A DNA stretch of 64,000 nt from assembly GCA_034509735.1 (NCBI GenBank), contig JACGWO010000003.1, positions 5,394,001 to 5,458,000 of the forward strand, read 5' to 3'. Below, piece after piece: positions 11,193 through 22,158 of the stretch. Each line of letters starts with the position of its first letter. Position 1 is the first letter of the stretch. This DNA comes from Sesamum alatum. Lineage: Eukaryota > Streptophyta > Magnoliopsida > Lamiales > Pedaliaceae. The notes beneath the pieces were generated by a model that saw only the letters and a list, made by a program, of their open reading frames with translations, was not told the origin of the DNA and did no database searches. The position numbers were made by a program, and so were the translations under genes.

Positions 11193-13411
11193 TGAAGGAC
11201 AAGCGGATCGGCCCGAGAGCGCGAGTGGAAGCGAGAATGCGAGAAATCGTGCACAAATTTAAATCTAATTTAAATATGCGAATTCCAAGGGGTGTACCCT
11301 TGGTTGCTCAACCGGGCGTTCAATGTAGGATGTGTAAATATTGAAAACATATATTTAAACACATAGGGCATAGATATATAAATGAAATCAATCAAAGCGT
11401 AATAAATCGTTACCTTTGATTGTTTAGCGTATGCTCCCGGCTACTAGCGTTGTTCCTTCTCCGGAATGCTCACGAAATCCAAACGTACGGATTCTCCAAA
11501 GGTGATCCACACCACACTGGAAGAAACACATGTTCTTCTTGCTAGAAAAGAAAGGGTTTAGAAAGGAATCAGTTTAAGAGAAGAACACTATGAATTAGTG
11601 TTCTCTTAAACTTACTTTGTTCTTCTTCTTGATTCAAAATCAAGTGAAGAACACAAGTGTAAGAGAGGGAGAGAGCACGAAAATTGAGAGAGAGGAGAGG
11701 ATTTTTGTCTTCTCTTTTTCCTAGAAAAAGATGAATAATGAATCACTTATGCTTGGTGTTGTATATTCTAATATATATACATAATTAATGTGATTATTGG
11801 AATGTGTCTAGGTTCATCGAAGGATGTCTAGATTCATTCCAATCAATCACCATCAATTCTTCAATCAAGCCTACCAAAATTTATGGTATGATCAAATCAT
11901 ACCAAAAGGGAAAAGCTTGATTGGAGTTGATTTGTCTCTTTCTAAAAGAGACAAGTCAACATACCACCTAGCATGAAACATGGCTGATTTTGCTTCCTCC
12001 AAGGGAGCATGTCGGCCATGTTTAATTAAGGGAAGAAGTCCAACTTCTTCCTATTCCAAATTAGGAATTATTTCTCCTCTCGGGTATAATTTAACGGACC
12101 GGATTTTATCGTAATCCAATTACGACGAACCCAACATTAAATCCAATTTAATGTCCATTCATATTATTCCTGTTGATCTTTTAATCCAATTAAAAGATTC
12201 AATGTCTCAACTTTCCATATTTAATCAAAAATTCAATTTACTGATTAAATGAAAGCCCGATACAATATCGGCCCGTCCATCCAATGGACTTTCCCTCAAG
12301 TAATCCAATTACTTATTTTATCCTTCGAGATTGACCTCAAGTCGATCTCTCAACCTCCTCGGTGATTTGTGTGTGACCCTTTAGGTTCACCCTCAGGTAA
12401 ACTTGGGCCCGTGTCCCACAAGGGCCCGTTACTATGGGTGGCCGTCTAGCAACGGTCCATGGCACTAGAGACTAGGTGAATTGGCGTGAACATTTAGGCA
12501 CCGATTCCGTACGGGTATGATCCTTCCGTCTACCGTCTCCCGGCCTTAGTCTAGGGTATGGAATTGGGCGTCGGTTCCCATCGTTGACTAGGCATCTATG
12601 CTTAATACTCGAGACCACGTATGCTTCATTACGTCGACACAAGAAACCATTCCCTGTTCGACCAACCACTGTGGCCACAGCTTCAAACAGCATGAACGTG
12701 TCTCCGAGTGCATAGGAGATACCTCTGTCACATACTGACAGGGGACGGATCCTCTTCTTGGAATCCACTGTCCTCGCTACACATTCCGACTGCACTGGAC
12801 AAGGCTTATGATAATCATCTTACAGAATGATTACCTCTCGCCAGATCCAAGATACAGCCGTCCTGTGCACGCGACTGCCATGATCCCTCAAGTCTGAGGA
12901 TTACTCCCGTACTATCAGAACCGGGGAAAACCAATCATACCGACCAAGCCTCCAAGGCTTCCATATGATGATCCCCGCGAGTCAGTCCAGTCGGCTCGAC
13001 CCCAGTCGACCAACCCATCAAGATCGTGTAGGCGTCCCACACCTGTCGTCGATGAAATACGGCACTCATCCAATGAACACGACTCTTGACGCAAGTCTCA
13101 ATAGGACTCTCGATGCCCTGTCTCGAGGTCCTCGACTTAGAACGTTTCAGACCCAACTCTTAATCAGTTGGTTCCATGACCACCATCCAATGCGTGGCCC
13201 AACTGCACGAGTGTTATCCATGGTCTGTGGGCTTTGTTGCGATATAAGTTAAACACCGTTTTAACAAATGTAAGATGAGCACAACAAAGAAGGTACCATT
13301 GGTGATGAACACTCATCTTATTCATCACGTAATAATATTACATTCACATCAAGTTGTCGGATAAGTTACAAATGGCCAAACCTATTGGCTTTCTGGTCAC
13401 CTATTCCAACA
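11193..13411 (-). repeat. 3' LTR of C1 (2219 bp)
   Basis: Starts TG at 13411 and ends CA at 11193 on the minus strand. The U3 module lies at about 12365-12490. A short frame at 12472-12795 is also found open at 20408-20731 and 53496-53819, but only because the LTR copies are near identical; it has no recognisable product. Confidence 0.92.
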
Positions 13412-13426
13412 ATCTCCCACTTGACC
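13412..13426 (-). promoter_or_regulatory. C1 polypurine tract
   Basis: On the minus strand, AGGTCAAGTGGGAGAT lies immediately upstream of the 3' LTR. It is the purine-rich primer for plus-strand cDNA. The same motif precedes the 3' LTRs at 25770 and 52880. Confidence 0.75.
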
Positions 13427-13793
13427 TAAAGGCAATCACCCATTGACCTCGAACCTCTTATCCAGATGGTGAGTGTGGGCAACTTGCGACATGGGCGTAG
13501 CAAGTGGATCTGCTATGTTTTCTGCAGAGTTGACTCGGTCCAACCGAACGTCACTCCTGCTATCCATCTCTCTAAGCAGATGACATCGTCTAAGAATACG
13601 CTTGGATCGTGATGAGATCTCGGTTCCTTTGCTAGCACTATCGCCCCGTTGTTATCATAAAGATAATTACAGGCTTAGCAATGCTAGGTACTACATCCAA
13701 CCTTTGGATGTAGCTCATCAACCAAACCACTCCCTAGCAGCTTCAAAAGCTGCTATGTATTCAAAACTCTATGGTGGAGTCCGCCGTGGTAGC

Positions 13794-15950
13794 CTACTTG
13801 GAACTCTTCCAAGTAACCACGCCACCATTTATTCTAAATACAAAACCATACTGAGACTTGGCATCATCATCATCCGACTGGAAGTTAGCATCACTATAGC
13901 CTTCCAGTATCAACTCTCCACCGCCGTAGATCAAGAACATGTCCTTAGTCCTTTTTAGGTACTTCAGGATAGTCTTGACTGCACTCCAGTGTGCCTCCCC
14001 GGCACACGACTGATATCGACTTGTTACGCTCAAAGCGAAAGCCACATCAGGTCTAGTGCACTGAACAGCATACTGTATGCTACCTACGGCTGAAGCATAG
14101 GGGATGTCCAACATCCTTTTAAGCTCCTCATCAGTCTTAGGAGACTGCTTCTTTGATAACTTAATTCCATGCCTCATAGGAAGGAATCCTCGTTTTGAGT
14201 TCTCCATCTTGAATCTCTTCAAGACTTTCTCAATGTACGAGGACTGGGCCATTCCTAACATCCTTCTAGACCTATCCCTGTAGATCTTGATGCCAAGGAT
14301 GTAGGATGCCTCGCCCATATCCTTCATGGAGAATTGTGTTGACAACCAAGCTTTAGTGGTACCCAACATCTTAGCGTCATTCCCAATGAGCAAGATGTCA
14401 TCCACGTAAAGCACCAGAAACGCAACTGAGCTCCCACTGATCTTCTTGTATACACAAGGATCGGACTCGTTCTTGGTGAAATCATATCCCCGTATGACTT
14501 CATCAAAACGTATGTTCCAGCTTCGGGAAGCTTGTTTGAGGCCATAGATGGACCTTTGGAGACGGCAGACCTTCTGCTCTTCTCCAACAGTTGTGAAACC
14601 CTCTGGCTCATCCATATGGATCTCTTCCTCTACGAAACCGTTGAGGAAAGCCGTTTTCACGTCCATCTGCCATATTTCATAGTCATACCATGCTGCTATG
14701 GCAAGCAATATCCGAATGGACTTGGCCATTGCTACGGGCGAGTAGGTTTCCTCAAAATCGACCCCGGATCGTTGGGTGTAACCTTTCGCCACAAGCCTGG
14801 CTTTGAAGGTTGTAACCTCCCCGTCAGCTCCAAGCTTACGTTTGTAGACCCATTTACACCCTACGGGTTTAATCCCTTTGGGTAGATCCACTAGGGTCCA
14901 AACCTTGTTTGTACCCATCGAGTCCATCTCGGATTTCATGGCCTCAAGCCACTTGTCCGAATCGATGTCCGACATCGCTTCTCCGTATGTCTTTGGATCA
15001 TTATCCAACTGACCGGTCAGGCCCAGAAATCCATACCTATCAGGTGCATGGGATACTCTGGCCGACCTACGGAGGACTGGAACAATATCAGTGGGAACCA
15101 CTGGCTCAGATGTCACTGCCGCCTCATGGGGTACCTCACTAGATTCCTCAAGGAGTACCTCATCGCGTCGACTATCAGATGGAAAACCTTTTTCCAAGAA
15201 CACTGCGTTTCGCGAGACAAAAACCTTTTGATCGGAGGGATCATAGAAATAATACCCCGCAGTTTCTTTTGGATAGCCGATGAACCTGCATAAACTAGAC
15301 CTCAAGTCCAGTTTATCTCCCACTAATCTCCTGACATATGCGGGGCAACCCCACACTTTCAAGTATTTGTAGGAGGCAGGCTTGCCATGCCATATCTCAT
15401 ATGGCGTCTGGGATACCTTTTTAGATGGCGCCAAGTTCAAAACTTTGGCCGCCGTCTCAAGAGCGTATCCCCAGAAGGAAAGTGGTAGTTCGGTAAAACT
15501 CATCATGGATCGAACCATGTCCAACAAGGTCCGATTCCTTCTTTCAGACACACCATTAAGCTGCGATGTTCCAGGAGGGGTCCACTGAGAGAGAATCCCA
15601 TTCTCTTTTAGATAATCAGTAAATTCACCACTCAAATACTCTCCACCTCGGTCCGACCGAAGGGCTTTGATCTTTCGACCGGTTTGGTTCTCTACTTCAA
15701 GTCTGTATTCCTTAAACATTCCAAAGGCTTCAGACTTGTACCTCATCAGGTAAACATAACCATACCGTGAGTGATCATCGGTAAAGGTTATGAAGTACGA
15801 GTACCCACCTGTAGCCTGAGTATTTAGTGGACCACAGACATCTGTATGGATCAAATTCAACAGACCACTGGCTAGCGTACTTTGTCCAACAAAGGGTTTC
15901 TTGGTCATCTTTCCCTTTAGACAGGATTCGCAGGTCGGTAGGTTGTCCAA
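13794..15950 (-). CDS. C1 pol: integrase, reverse transcriptase, partial RNase H (718 aa)
   Basis: This is the longest open frame in the window. From the N-terminus: CESCLKGKMTKKPF (end of the integrase zinc region), integrase core HTDVCGPL, DDHSRYGYVYLM and NGVSERRNRTLLDM (residues about 30-170), and a linker with the Copia signature YGFLGL. Then comes reverse transcriptase with WTLVDLPKG, FKARLVAKGYTQ, QMDVKTAFLNG and the catalytic YVDD (residues about 350-560), followed by RNase H beginning near TRPDVAFALS and GYSDANFQ. It stops at 13794-13796, where TAG replaces the CAG codon seen at 52499. That removes the last part of RNase H, including the TTESEY motif. A one-base loss near 15972 disconnects it from gag-protease. 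The start is formal: in the element this is made as part of a polyprotein. Confidence 0.88.
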   Translation of the reverse strand: MDNLPTCESCLKGKMTKKPFVGQSTLASGLLNLIHTDVCGPLNTQATGGYSYFITFTDDHSRYGYVYLMRYKSEAFGMFKEYRLEVENQTGRKIKALRSDRGGEYLSGEFTDYLKENGILSQWTPPGTSQLNGVSERRNRTLLDMVRSMMSFTELPLSFWGYALETAAKVLNLAPSKKVSQTPYEIWHGKPASYKYLKVWGCPAYVRRLVGDKLDLRSSLCRFIGYPKETAGYYFYDPSDQKVFVSRNAVFLEKGFPSDSRRDEVLLEESSEVPHEAAVTSEPVVPTDIVPVLRRSARVSHAPDRYGFLGLTGQLDNDPKTYGEAMSDIDSDKWLEAMKSEMDSMGTNKVWTLVDLPKGIKPVGCKWVYKRKLGADGEVTTFKARLVAKGYTQRSGVDFEETYSPVAMAKSIRILLAIAAWYDYEIWQMDVKTAFLNGFVEEEIHMDEPEGFTTVGEEQKVCRLQRSIYGLKQASRSWNIRFDEVIRGYDFTKNESDPCVYKKISGSSVAFLVLYVDDILLIGNDAKMLGTTKAWLSTQFSMKDMGEASYILGIKIYRDRSRRMLGMAQSSYIEKVLKRFKMENSKRGFLPMRHGIKLSKKQSPKTDEELKRMLDIPYASAVGSIQYAVQCTRPDVAFALSVTSRYQSCAGEAHWSAVKTILKYLKRTKDMFLIYGGGELILEGYSDANFQSDDDDAKSQYGFVFRINGGVVTWKSSK

Positions 15951-15961
15951 ATCGTCTATTT

Positions 15962-17339
15962 CTAGACTCTTGAGTCCACCAACCTTCTTATCCTATCTTT
16001 AGAGATATGACCTAACCTCGCATGCCATATCTGTGCGTTATTATGATCATCACGTTTTCGTTTGTGTTCTGCAGTCATAATCCAATTAGACTGTTGAAGT
16101 ATGTACAGACCGTTGACCAATGTACCAAGCAAATGAGAAATACCATCTTTGATAATGAAAAAACCATTTTTATTGATGGTAAATTCATATCCCTCCTTAT
16201 CAAGGAGCGGGATGGAAACAATGTTTTTAATCATGCTAGGTACATAGAAACAGTCGTTCAGTACAATCCTAACATGACTACTAATGGCTAACTCTAGTGA
16301 TCCTACGGCCTCCGCAGCAACGGCCTTGCCATCGCCTAGCCTCAGGATCATCTCATCCTTGGTTAGCCCTCTGCTTCTTTGCAGTGCCTGCAAATCATTG
16401 CAGATCTGAGCACCACACCCGGTATCCAATACCCATGAAGCAGAATTAGTAATCATATTTACTTCAACCACAAACATACCTGGATTGGAGAGGAGTTGTG
16501 GGCACTCCCTCTTCCAATGCCCTTTCCCTTGGCAATGCATGCAGACATCATTTGCCTTGGACCGCTGAGAACCACGGGCCTTCCCTTTCCCTTTGCTCGG
16601 TCCAACCGGAGCAACAGGGATGCCCGGAGCGTGAGCAGGGGCCACAACCGTCTTCCCTTTGCCCTTCTTCCTCTTCCAGCATCCGGCCTCTCTTGCCATT
16701 CGCCTTGGAGGTCGATGCCTCCCTATCAATACCGCCGGCGCCAATTTGTGGGTCGTTGCCTCGTATTGGACCAGCATGTTGATCAACTCATGAATAGACT
16801 TCTCAAGTCCGTTCATGTTGTAGTTTACAACAAACGGGTCATAGGATGGAGGAAGCGACTGGAGGATCACGTCAATGTACGTGTCATTGTTAAGCCTAGG
16901 TTTAAGGTCCTCGAGTATCTCCACTAGGGAGAGCATCTTGACCCCATGACTGTACAGATGCTCCTTCAGCGAGCTTGGTGCCAAAGAATGCTTTTGTGGC
17001 AGCATATCTAATATGCCTATCCGGAACCGCATAAACCTCGTTCATGCGGAGCATTATGGCGGAGACGTTGTCCAACCTCTCATACTGCTTCTGGATGTCG
17101 TTAGACATCGAAGCCAGTATGATACTGCGTACTTTCCGGTTGTCCTCATGCCATTTCTCGAACGTCAAACGTTCTTCAGGCATGGACCCCTCCGGTAAGT
17201 CGCTCGGTGGCGGTTCGTCCAAGACGTAGCCTTGGTTCTCGAAACCGAGGACAATCCTCAGGTTTCTCAGCCAGTCCGAGTAGTTCGTTCCGTTGAATTT
17301 GTTAGTCTCAAGAATCATGGTTAACGGGTTCTTAGACAT
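15962..17339 (-). pseudogene. C1 gag, protease and start of integrase, frameshifted
   Basis: The start codon is at 17339 (MSKNPLTMILETNKFNG). The gag frame runs to about 16947, where two bases are missing compared with the copy at 42593, and continues in the frame 17032-15962. That frame has the gag C-terminus, a Lys/Gly-rich stretch, the CCHC knuckle CMHCQGKGHWKREC (about 16553-16512) and the protease motif WVLDTGCGAQICND. A conserved FYVPSMIKNIVSIP segment follows, then the pre-integrase motif IWHARLGHISKDR (about 16036-15995). A further one-base loss near 15972 shifts the frame out of the integrase. The roles would be capsid, RNA binding and polyprotein cleavage. Confidence 0.88.
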
Positions 17340-19109
17340 ATCTACATTAATGAAAATGTAAAGCAGAAATTAGCAGATGATGGTAATATTATTGTTCAAG
17401 TTGGTCTTTTAGTCTTTAACCCTCCCACTATTTATACGAAAGTCCGCCACTCTCAAGCGGAGTTTCGGGCTAGTGGGCTTGGGATCCACAAGCGTAATCT
17501 CCATGCCCCGCTTTTACGATTCACATGAAGAAGACCTCGTGAGAGATATCCAAAATCATTCTCATCCAATGAGATTCCCAAGATATTTTACCTCACCTAT
17601 TCGCATGGTTCCGAGGACTCCAAGCGAACCATGTTACTCAGTGTTAGGCCCGACCCATCAACCAAATCATACCTCAAACTGTCGCCCCCCACGACTCGTG
17701 AGACAAGAAAACAGCGAGCGCAGTCTTTTTGTTCACAACAATAGTGCAGCTTTCCCCTATTCCAAGTGTGCCACGACTCGTGAGACCACACTTGGGTAGT
17801 GGTAGCTTCCTCACCACATTGCTGTAGATGGAAGGCTCGGATAGAACAAAATACCATTTTGATCCAAGTCCGTTCTGGGCCTAATATTTAATTTGGTCCA
17901 ACCAAATGAGAGTTTAAGTGTGACCGAGACCTCATCACATTATGGTGTTTTAGCATGCATAAATATCCAATATTTAAAGCGATAAATAAAAAAAAATGTC
18001 GCATGCATAAAACATAGCATACCCCTGTTAGGATGATCACAAGTCCAACCTATGCGACCCACTGAGCCCGCAGTGAGTCTATGGTCTGTCTAGGGTGGTC
18101 CTAAATTATTACAATAATAATAAACCCATTGTCATTCCAATAGGCCTTGAAGTACTTCTTATTTCACGCCTTGATGCTCCTCCTTGGGGTTTCCGACTCC
18201 AATTGCTTGTTAAAAGTAAAACCTCACCAATCCTATCTACTCTCATTACAACTGAAAGTAATACATTGGTAATAAAGAAAACAAGCCTTAACATCATGAG
18301 GCTGATAATACGGGAGATGATAGTCCCAAAAACAAGAGACACGCAGGCCCCACCCAACAGAAAATAAATGAACATTCATTCATCCATACACAAGGTCTAG
18401 GGCTTTGTGATCATCCTATGTTGATTCCATCAACTCACATATAACATAATTATTCCAAATAATCATACAATAAAATCAATGGATATTCCAAATATCCAAG
18501 TGATGTCCAACATCGCAAAAGCATAAACATATAAATAATATGCAAAATTCAAATTTCAAATTTAATGGACATTTTACACAATGCATCCAATGCATGTATT
18601 AATCCCAAATTAATTAAGCAAAATTAATTCAAGGAATAATCCAATTATCCCAAAATTAAAAATGCAAAATTAACATATTTTCATAATATTGTGCAGAAAA
18701 TACAGAAAATCGAATTTTCCGGAAAAAGTCGAAAAACGGCACAAAACGGCCCAGCCGTTGTGCTGGCCGGCCGGCCGCGCGCACAGGGCAGCGCGCGCGC
18801 CTGTGCGCAGCATCCGCACGCATGGCGCGCGCGCAGGCGCCCGCCTGCGCGCGCCCGCTGCCGACCGATCCCAATTTTTTTTTTTTTTTTCAAAACTGTT
18901 TCAGCACAATAACATTAATATTTTTCTAAAAATTAGCATGCAATTTTAGATCCAATCTAACAAAATAAAGCATGCCAAAAGTCCATTAAATCCAAACAAC
19001 TGAATCATCATATTATTCATATATTTATATAATCTAACATGCCAATAAAGCCATTAAAAGCAAGTAGATCATGCCATACACATAGATCTATGCCCCTTAC
19101 ATCGAACCG
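17340..19109 (-). promoter_or_regulatory. C1 untranslated leader
   Basis: No gene is present. From gag outward on the minus strand: a TATAAATA box (17429-17436), two near-palindromes (17690-17704 and 17772-17786), the shared leader block (about 18030-18420), and a CG island (18756-18870) followed by a poly-T run on the plus strand (18877-18890). Confidence 0.78.
18756..18870. repeat. CG island in C1 leader
   Basis: About 115 bases of CGCG-rich sequence with abrupt AT-rich flanks, in the same leader position as the islands at 4039, 10349, 43757 and 57040. Confidence 0.8.
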
Positions 19110-19122
19110 GGCTCTGATACCA
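19110..19122 (-). promoter_or_regulatory. C1 primer-binding site
   Basis: On the minus strand this reads TGGTATCAGAGCC, two bases from the LTR. It is complementary to initiator tRNA-Met. Confidence 0.88.
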
Positions 19123-19124
19123 CT

Positions 19125-21348
19125 TGAAGCACAAGCGGATCCGCCCGAGAGCGCGAGCGGAAGCGAGAAAGCGAGAAATCGTCCACAAATTTAAATCTAA
19201 TTTAAATATGCGAATTCCAAGGGGTGTACCCTTGGGTGCTCAACCGGGCGTTCGATGTAGGATGTATAAATATTGAAAATATATATTTAAACACATAGTG
19301 CATAGATATATAAATGAAATCAATCAAAGCGTAATAAACCATCACCTTTGATTGTTTAGCGTATATACTCCCGGCTACTAGCGTTGTTCCTTCTCCGGAA
19401 TGCTCACGAAATCCAAACGTATGGATTCTCCAAAGGTGATCCACACCACACCGGAAGAAACACACGTTCTTCTTTCTAGAAAAGAACGGGTTTAGGAAGG
19501 AATCGGTTTAAGAGAAGAACACTATGAATTAGTGTTCTCTTAAACTTACTTTGTTCTTCTTGTTGATTGAAAATCAAGTGAAGAACACAAGTGTAAAGAG
19601 AGGGAGAGAGCACGAAAATTAAGAGAGAGGAGAGGATTTTTGTCTTCTCTTTTTCCTAGAAAAAGATGAATAATGAATCACTTATGCTTGGTGTTGTATA
19701 TTCTAATATATATACATAATTAATGTGATTATTGGAATGTGTCTAGGTTCATCGAAGGATGTCTAGATTCATTCCAATCAATCACCATCAATTCTTCAAT
19801 CAAGCCTACCAAAATTTATGGTATGATCAAATCATACCAAAAGGGAAGAGCTTGATTGGAGTTGATTTGTCTCTTTCCAAAAGAGACAAGTCAACATACC
19901 ACCTAGCATGAAACATGGCTGATTTTGCTTCCTCCAAGGGAGCATGTCGGCCATGTTTAATTAAGGGAAGAAGTTCAACTTCTTCCTATTCCAAATTAGG
20001 AATTATTTCTCCTCTCGGGTATAATTTAATGGACCGGGTTTTATCGTAATCCAATTACGACGAACCCAACATTAAATCCAATTTAATGTCCATTCAAATT
20101 ATTCCCGTTGATCTTTTAAATCCAATTAAAAGATCCAACGTCTCGACTTTCCATATTTAATCAAAAATTCAATTTACTGATTAAATGAAAGCCCGATACA
20201 ATGTTGGCCCGTCCATCCAACGGACTTTCCCTCAACTAATCCAATTACTTATTTTATCCTTCGAGATTGACTCCAAGTCGATCTCTCAACCTCCTCGGTG
20301 ATTTGTGTGTGACCCTTTAGGTTCACCCTTAGGTAGACTTGGGCCCGTGTCCCACAAGGGCCCGTTACCATGGGTGGTCGTCTAGCAACGGTCCATGGCA
20401 CTAGAGACTAGGTGAATTGGCGTGAACATTTAGGCACCGATTCCGTACGGGTACGATCCTTCCGTCTACCGTCTACCGGCCTTAGTCTAGGGTATGGAAT
20501 TGGGCGTCGGTTCCCATCCTTGACTAGGCATCTATGCTTAATACTCGAGACCACGTATGCTTCATTGCGTCGACACAAGAAACCATTCCCTGTTCGACCA
20601 ACCACTGTGGCCACAGCTTCAAACAGCATGAACGTGTCTCCGAGTGCATAGGAGATACCTCTGTCACATACTGACAGGGGACGGATCCTCTTCTTGGAAT
20701 CCACCGTCCTCGCTACACATTCCGACTGCACTGGACAAGACTTATGATAATCATATTACAGAATGATTACCTCTCGCAAGATCCAAGATACAGCCGTCCT
20801 GTGCACGCGACTGTCATGATCCATCAAGTCTGAGGATTACTCCCGTACTATCGGAACCTGGGAAAACCAATCATACCGACCAAGCCTCCAAGGCTTCCAT
20901 ATGATGATCCCCGCGAGTCAGTCCAGTCGGCTCGACCCCAGTCGACCAACCCATCAAGATCGTGTAGGCGTCCCACGCCTGTTGCCGATGAAACACGGCA
21001 CTCATCCAATGAACACGACTCTTGACGCAAGTCTCAATAGGACTCTCGATGCCCTGTCTCGAGGTCCTCGACTTGGAACGTTTCAGACCCAACTCTTAAT
21101 CAGTTGGTTTCATGATCACCATCCAATGCGTGGCCCAACTGCACGAGTTGTTATCCATGGTCTGTGGGCTTTGTTGCGATATAAGTTAAACACCGTTTTA
21201 ACAAATGTAAGATGAGCACAACAAAGAAGGTACCATTGGTGATGAACACTCATCTTATTCATCACGTAATAATATTACATTCACATCAAGTTGTCGGGTA
21301 GGTTACAAATTGCCAAACCTATTGGCTTTCTGGTCACCTATTCCAACA
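19125..21348 (-). repeat. 5' LTR of C1 (2224 bp)
   Basis: Near-identical partner of 11193-13411, with TG at 21348 and CA at 19125 on the minus strand. The U3 module lies at about 20300-20420. Confidence 0.92.
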
Positions 21349-21353
21349 CAAGG

Positions 21354-22158
21354 CCCATTGGCATGACATTGGGTTAATTTGTTGTAATAATGTAGGACCA
21401 CCCTAGACAGACCATAGACTCACTGCGGGCTCAGTGGGTCGCATAGGTTGGGCTCATGATCATCCAATAGGGGTATGCTAGATTTACTTGCATGCGATGC
21501 ATTTATTTAAATGCTTTATATTATTGGATATTTATTCATGCAAAATATTAATGTGATGAGGTCTCGGTCTATAACTTCGAACTCTCACTTGGTTGGACCA
21601 AGTTAAAATATTAGGCCCATGATGGACTTGGATCAAAAATGGTTTTGATCGGTCCAAGCCTTCCATCCATAGCAATGTCGTGAGGAAGCTACCGCTACCC
21701 AAGTGTGGTCTCACGAGTCGTGGCACATTTGGAATAGAGAAAAGCTACACTATTGTTGTGAACAAAGAGTACGCTCATTGTTTCCCTGTCTCATGAGTCG
21801 TGGGGGGCAACAGTTGAGGTATGATTTGGTTGATGGGTCGGGCCTAACATCGAGTAGCATGATTCGCTTGGAGTCCTCAGGATCATGTGAAGAGGTGAGG
21901 CAGAATATCTTGGGAATCTCATCGGTTGAGAATGGTATTGGATACCTCCCACGAGGCTTTTCCCATGTGAATCGTAAAAGCGGGGCATGAGAATTGCACT
22001 TGTGGATCCCAAGCCCACTAGGAAACGGTTTCCCAAAACCCATTTGAGAGTGATGGGCTTTCGTAGAAATAGTGTGAGGGGTTAATGACTAAAGGACCAA
22101 GTCTTAACTTGATCATAATATTGTTATAATCTACTGAATGTTTTCTGTTTAACTGTTG
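21354..22158 (+). promoter_or_regulatory. Element A leader, second part
   Basis: This continues the leader interrupted at 11193. It holds the two near-palindromes (21708-21722 and 21788-21802, the second with one change) and, before gag, TAGAAATA (about 22067-22074) where the younger elements have TATAAATA. No credible coding frame is present. Confidence 0.75.

Larger units (their letters stand above)
11193..21348 (-). mobile_element. Ty1/Copia element C1, complete, nested in element A
   Basis: This is a 10.2-kb element with two full LTRs (11193-13411 and 19125-21348), a primer site, a polypurine tract and one gag-pol region, all on the minus strand. It is flanked by CAAGG on both sides (11188-11192 and 21349-21353). 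The two LTRs look highly similar with scattered substitutions, and gag-pol has only three obvious lesions, so it is the youngest full element in the window. It is probably non-autonomous because of the frameshifts. Confidence 0.94.

Noticed and set aside
12472..12795. 107-codon frame repeated at 20408-20731 and 53496-53819
   Set aside because: It lies inside the LTRs, and its apparent conservation only reflects the near identity of the LTR copies. No product is recognised. I keep it out of the gene list, though a substitution-pattern test between families would be decisive.
12935..13252. Overlapping frames of 73-104 codons repeated in the C-family LTRs
   Set aside because: Same reason: LTR sequence open on both strands, no start context or homology.
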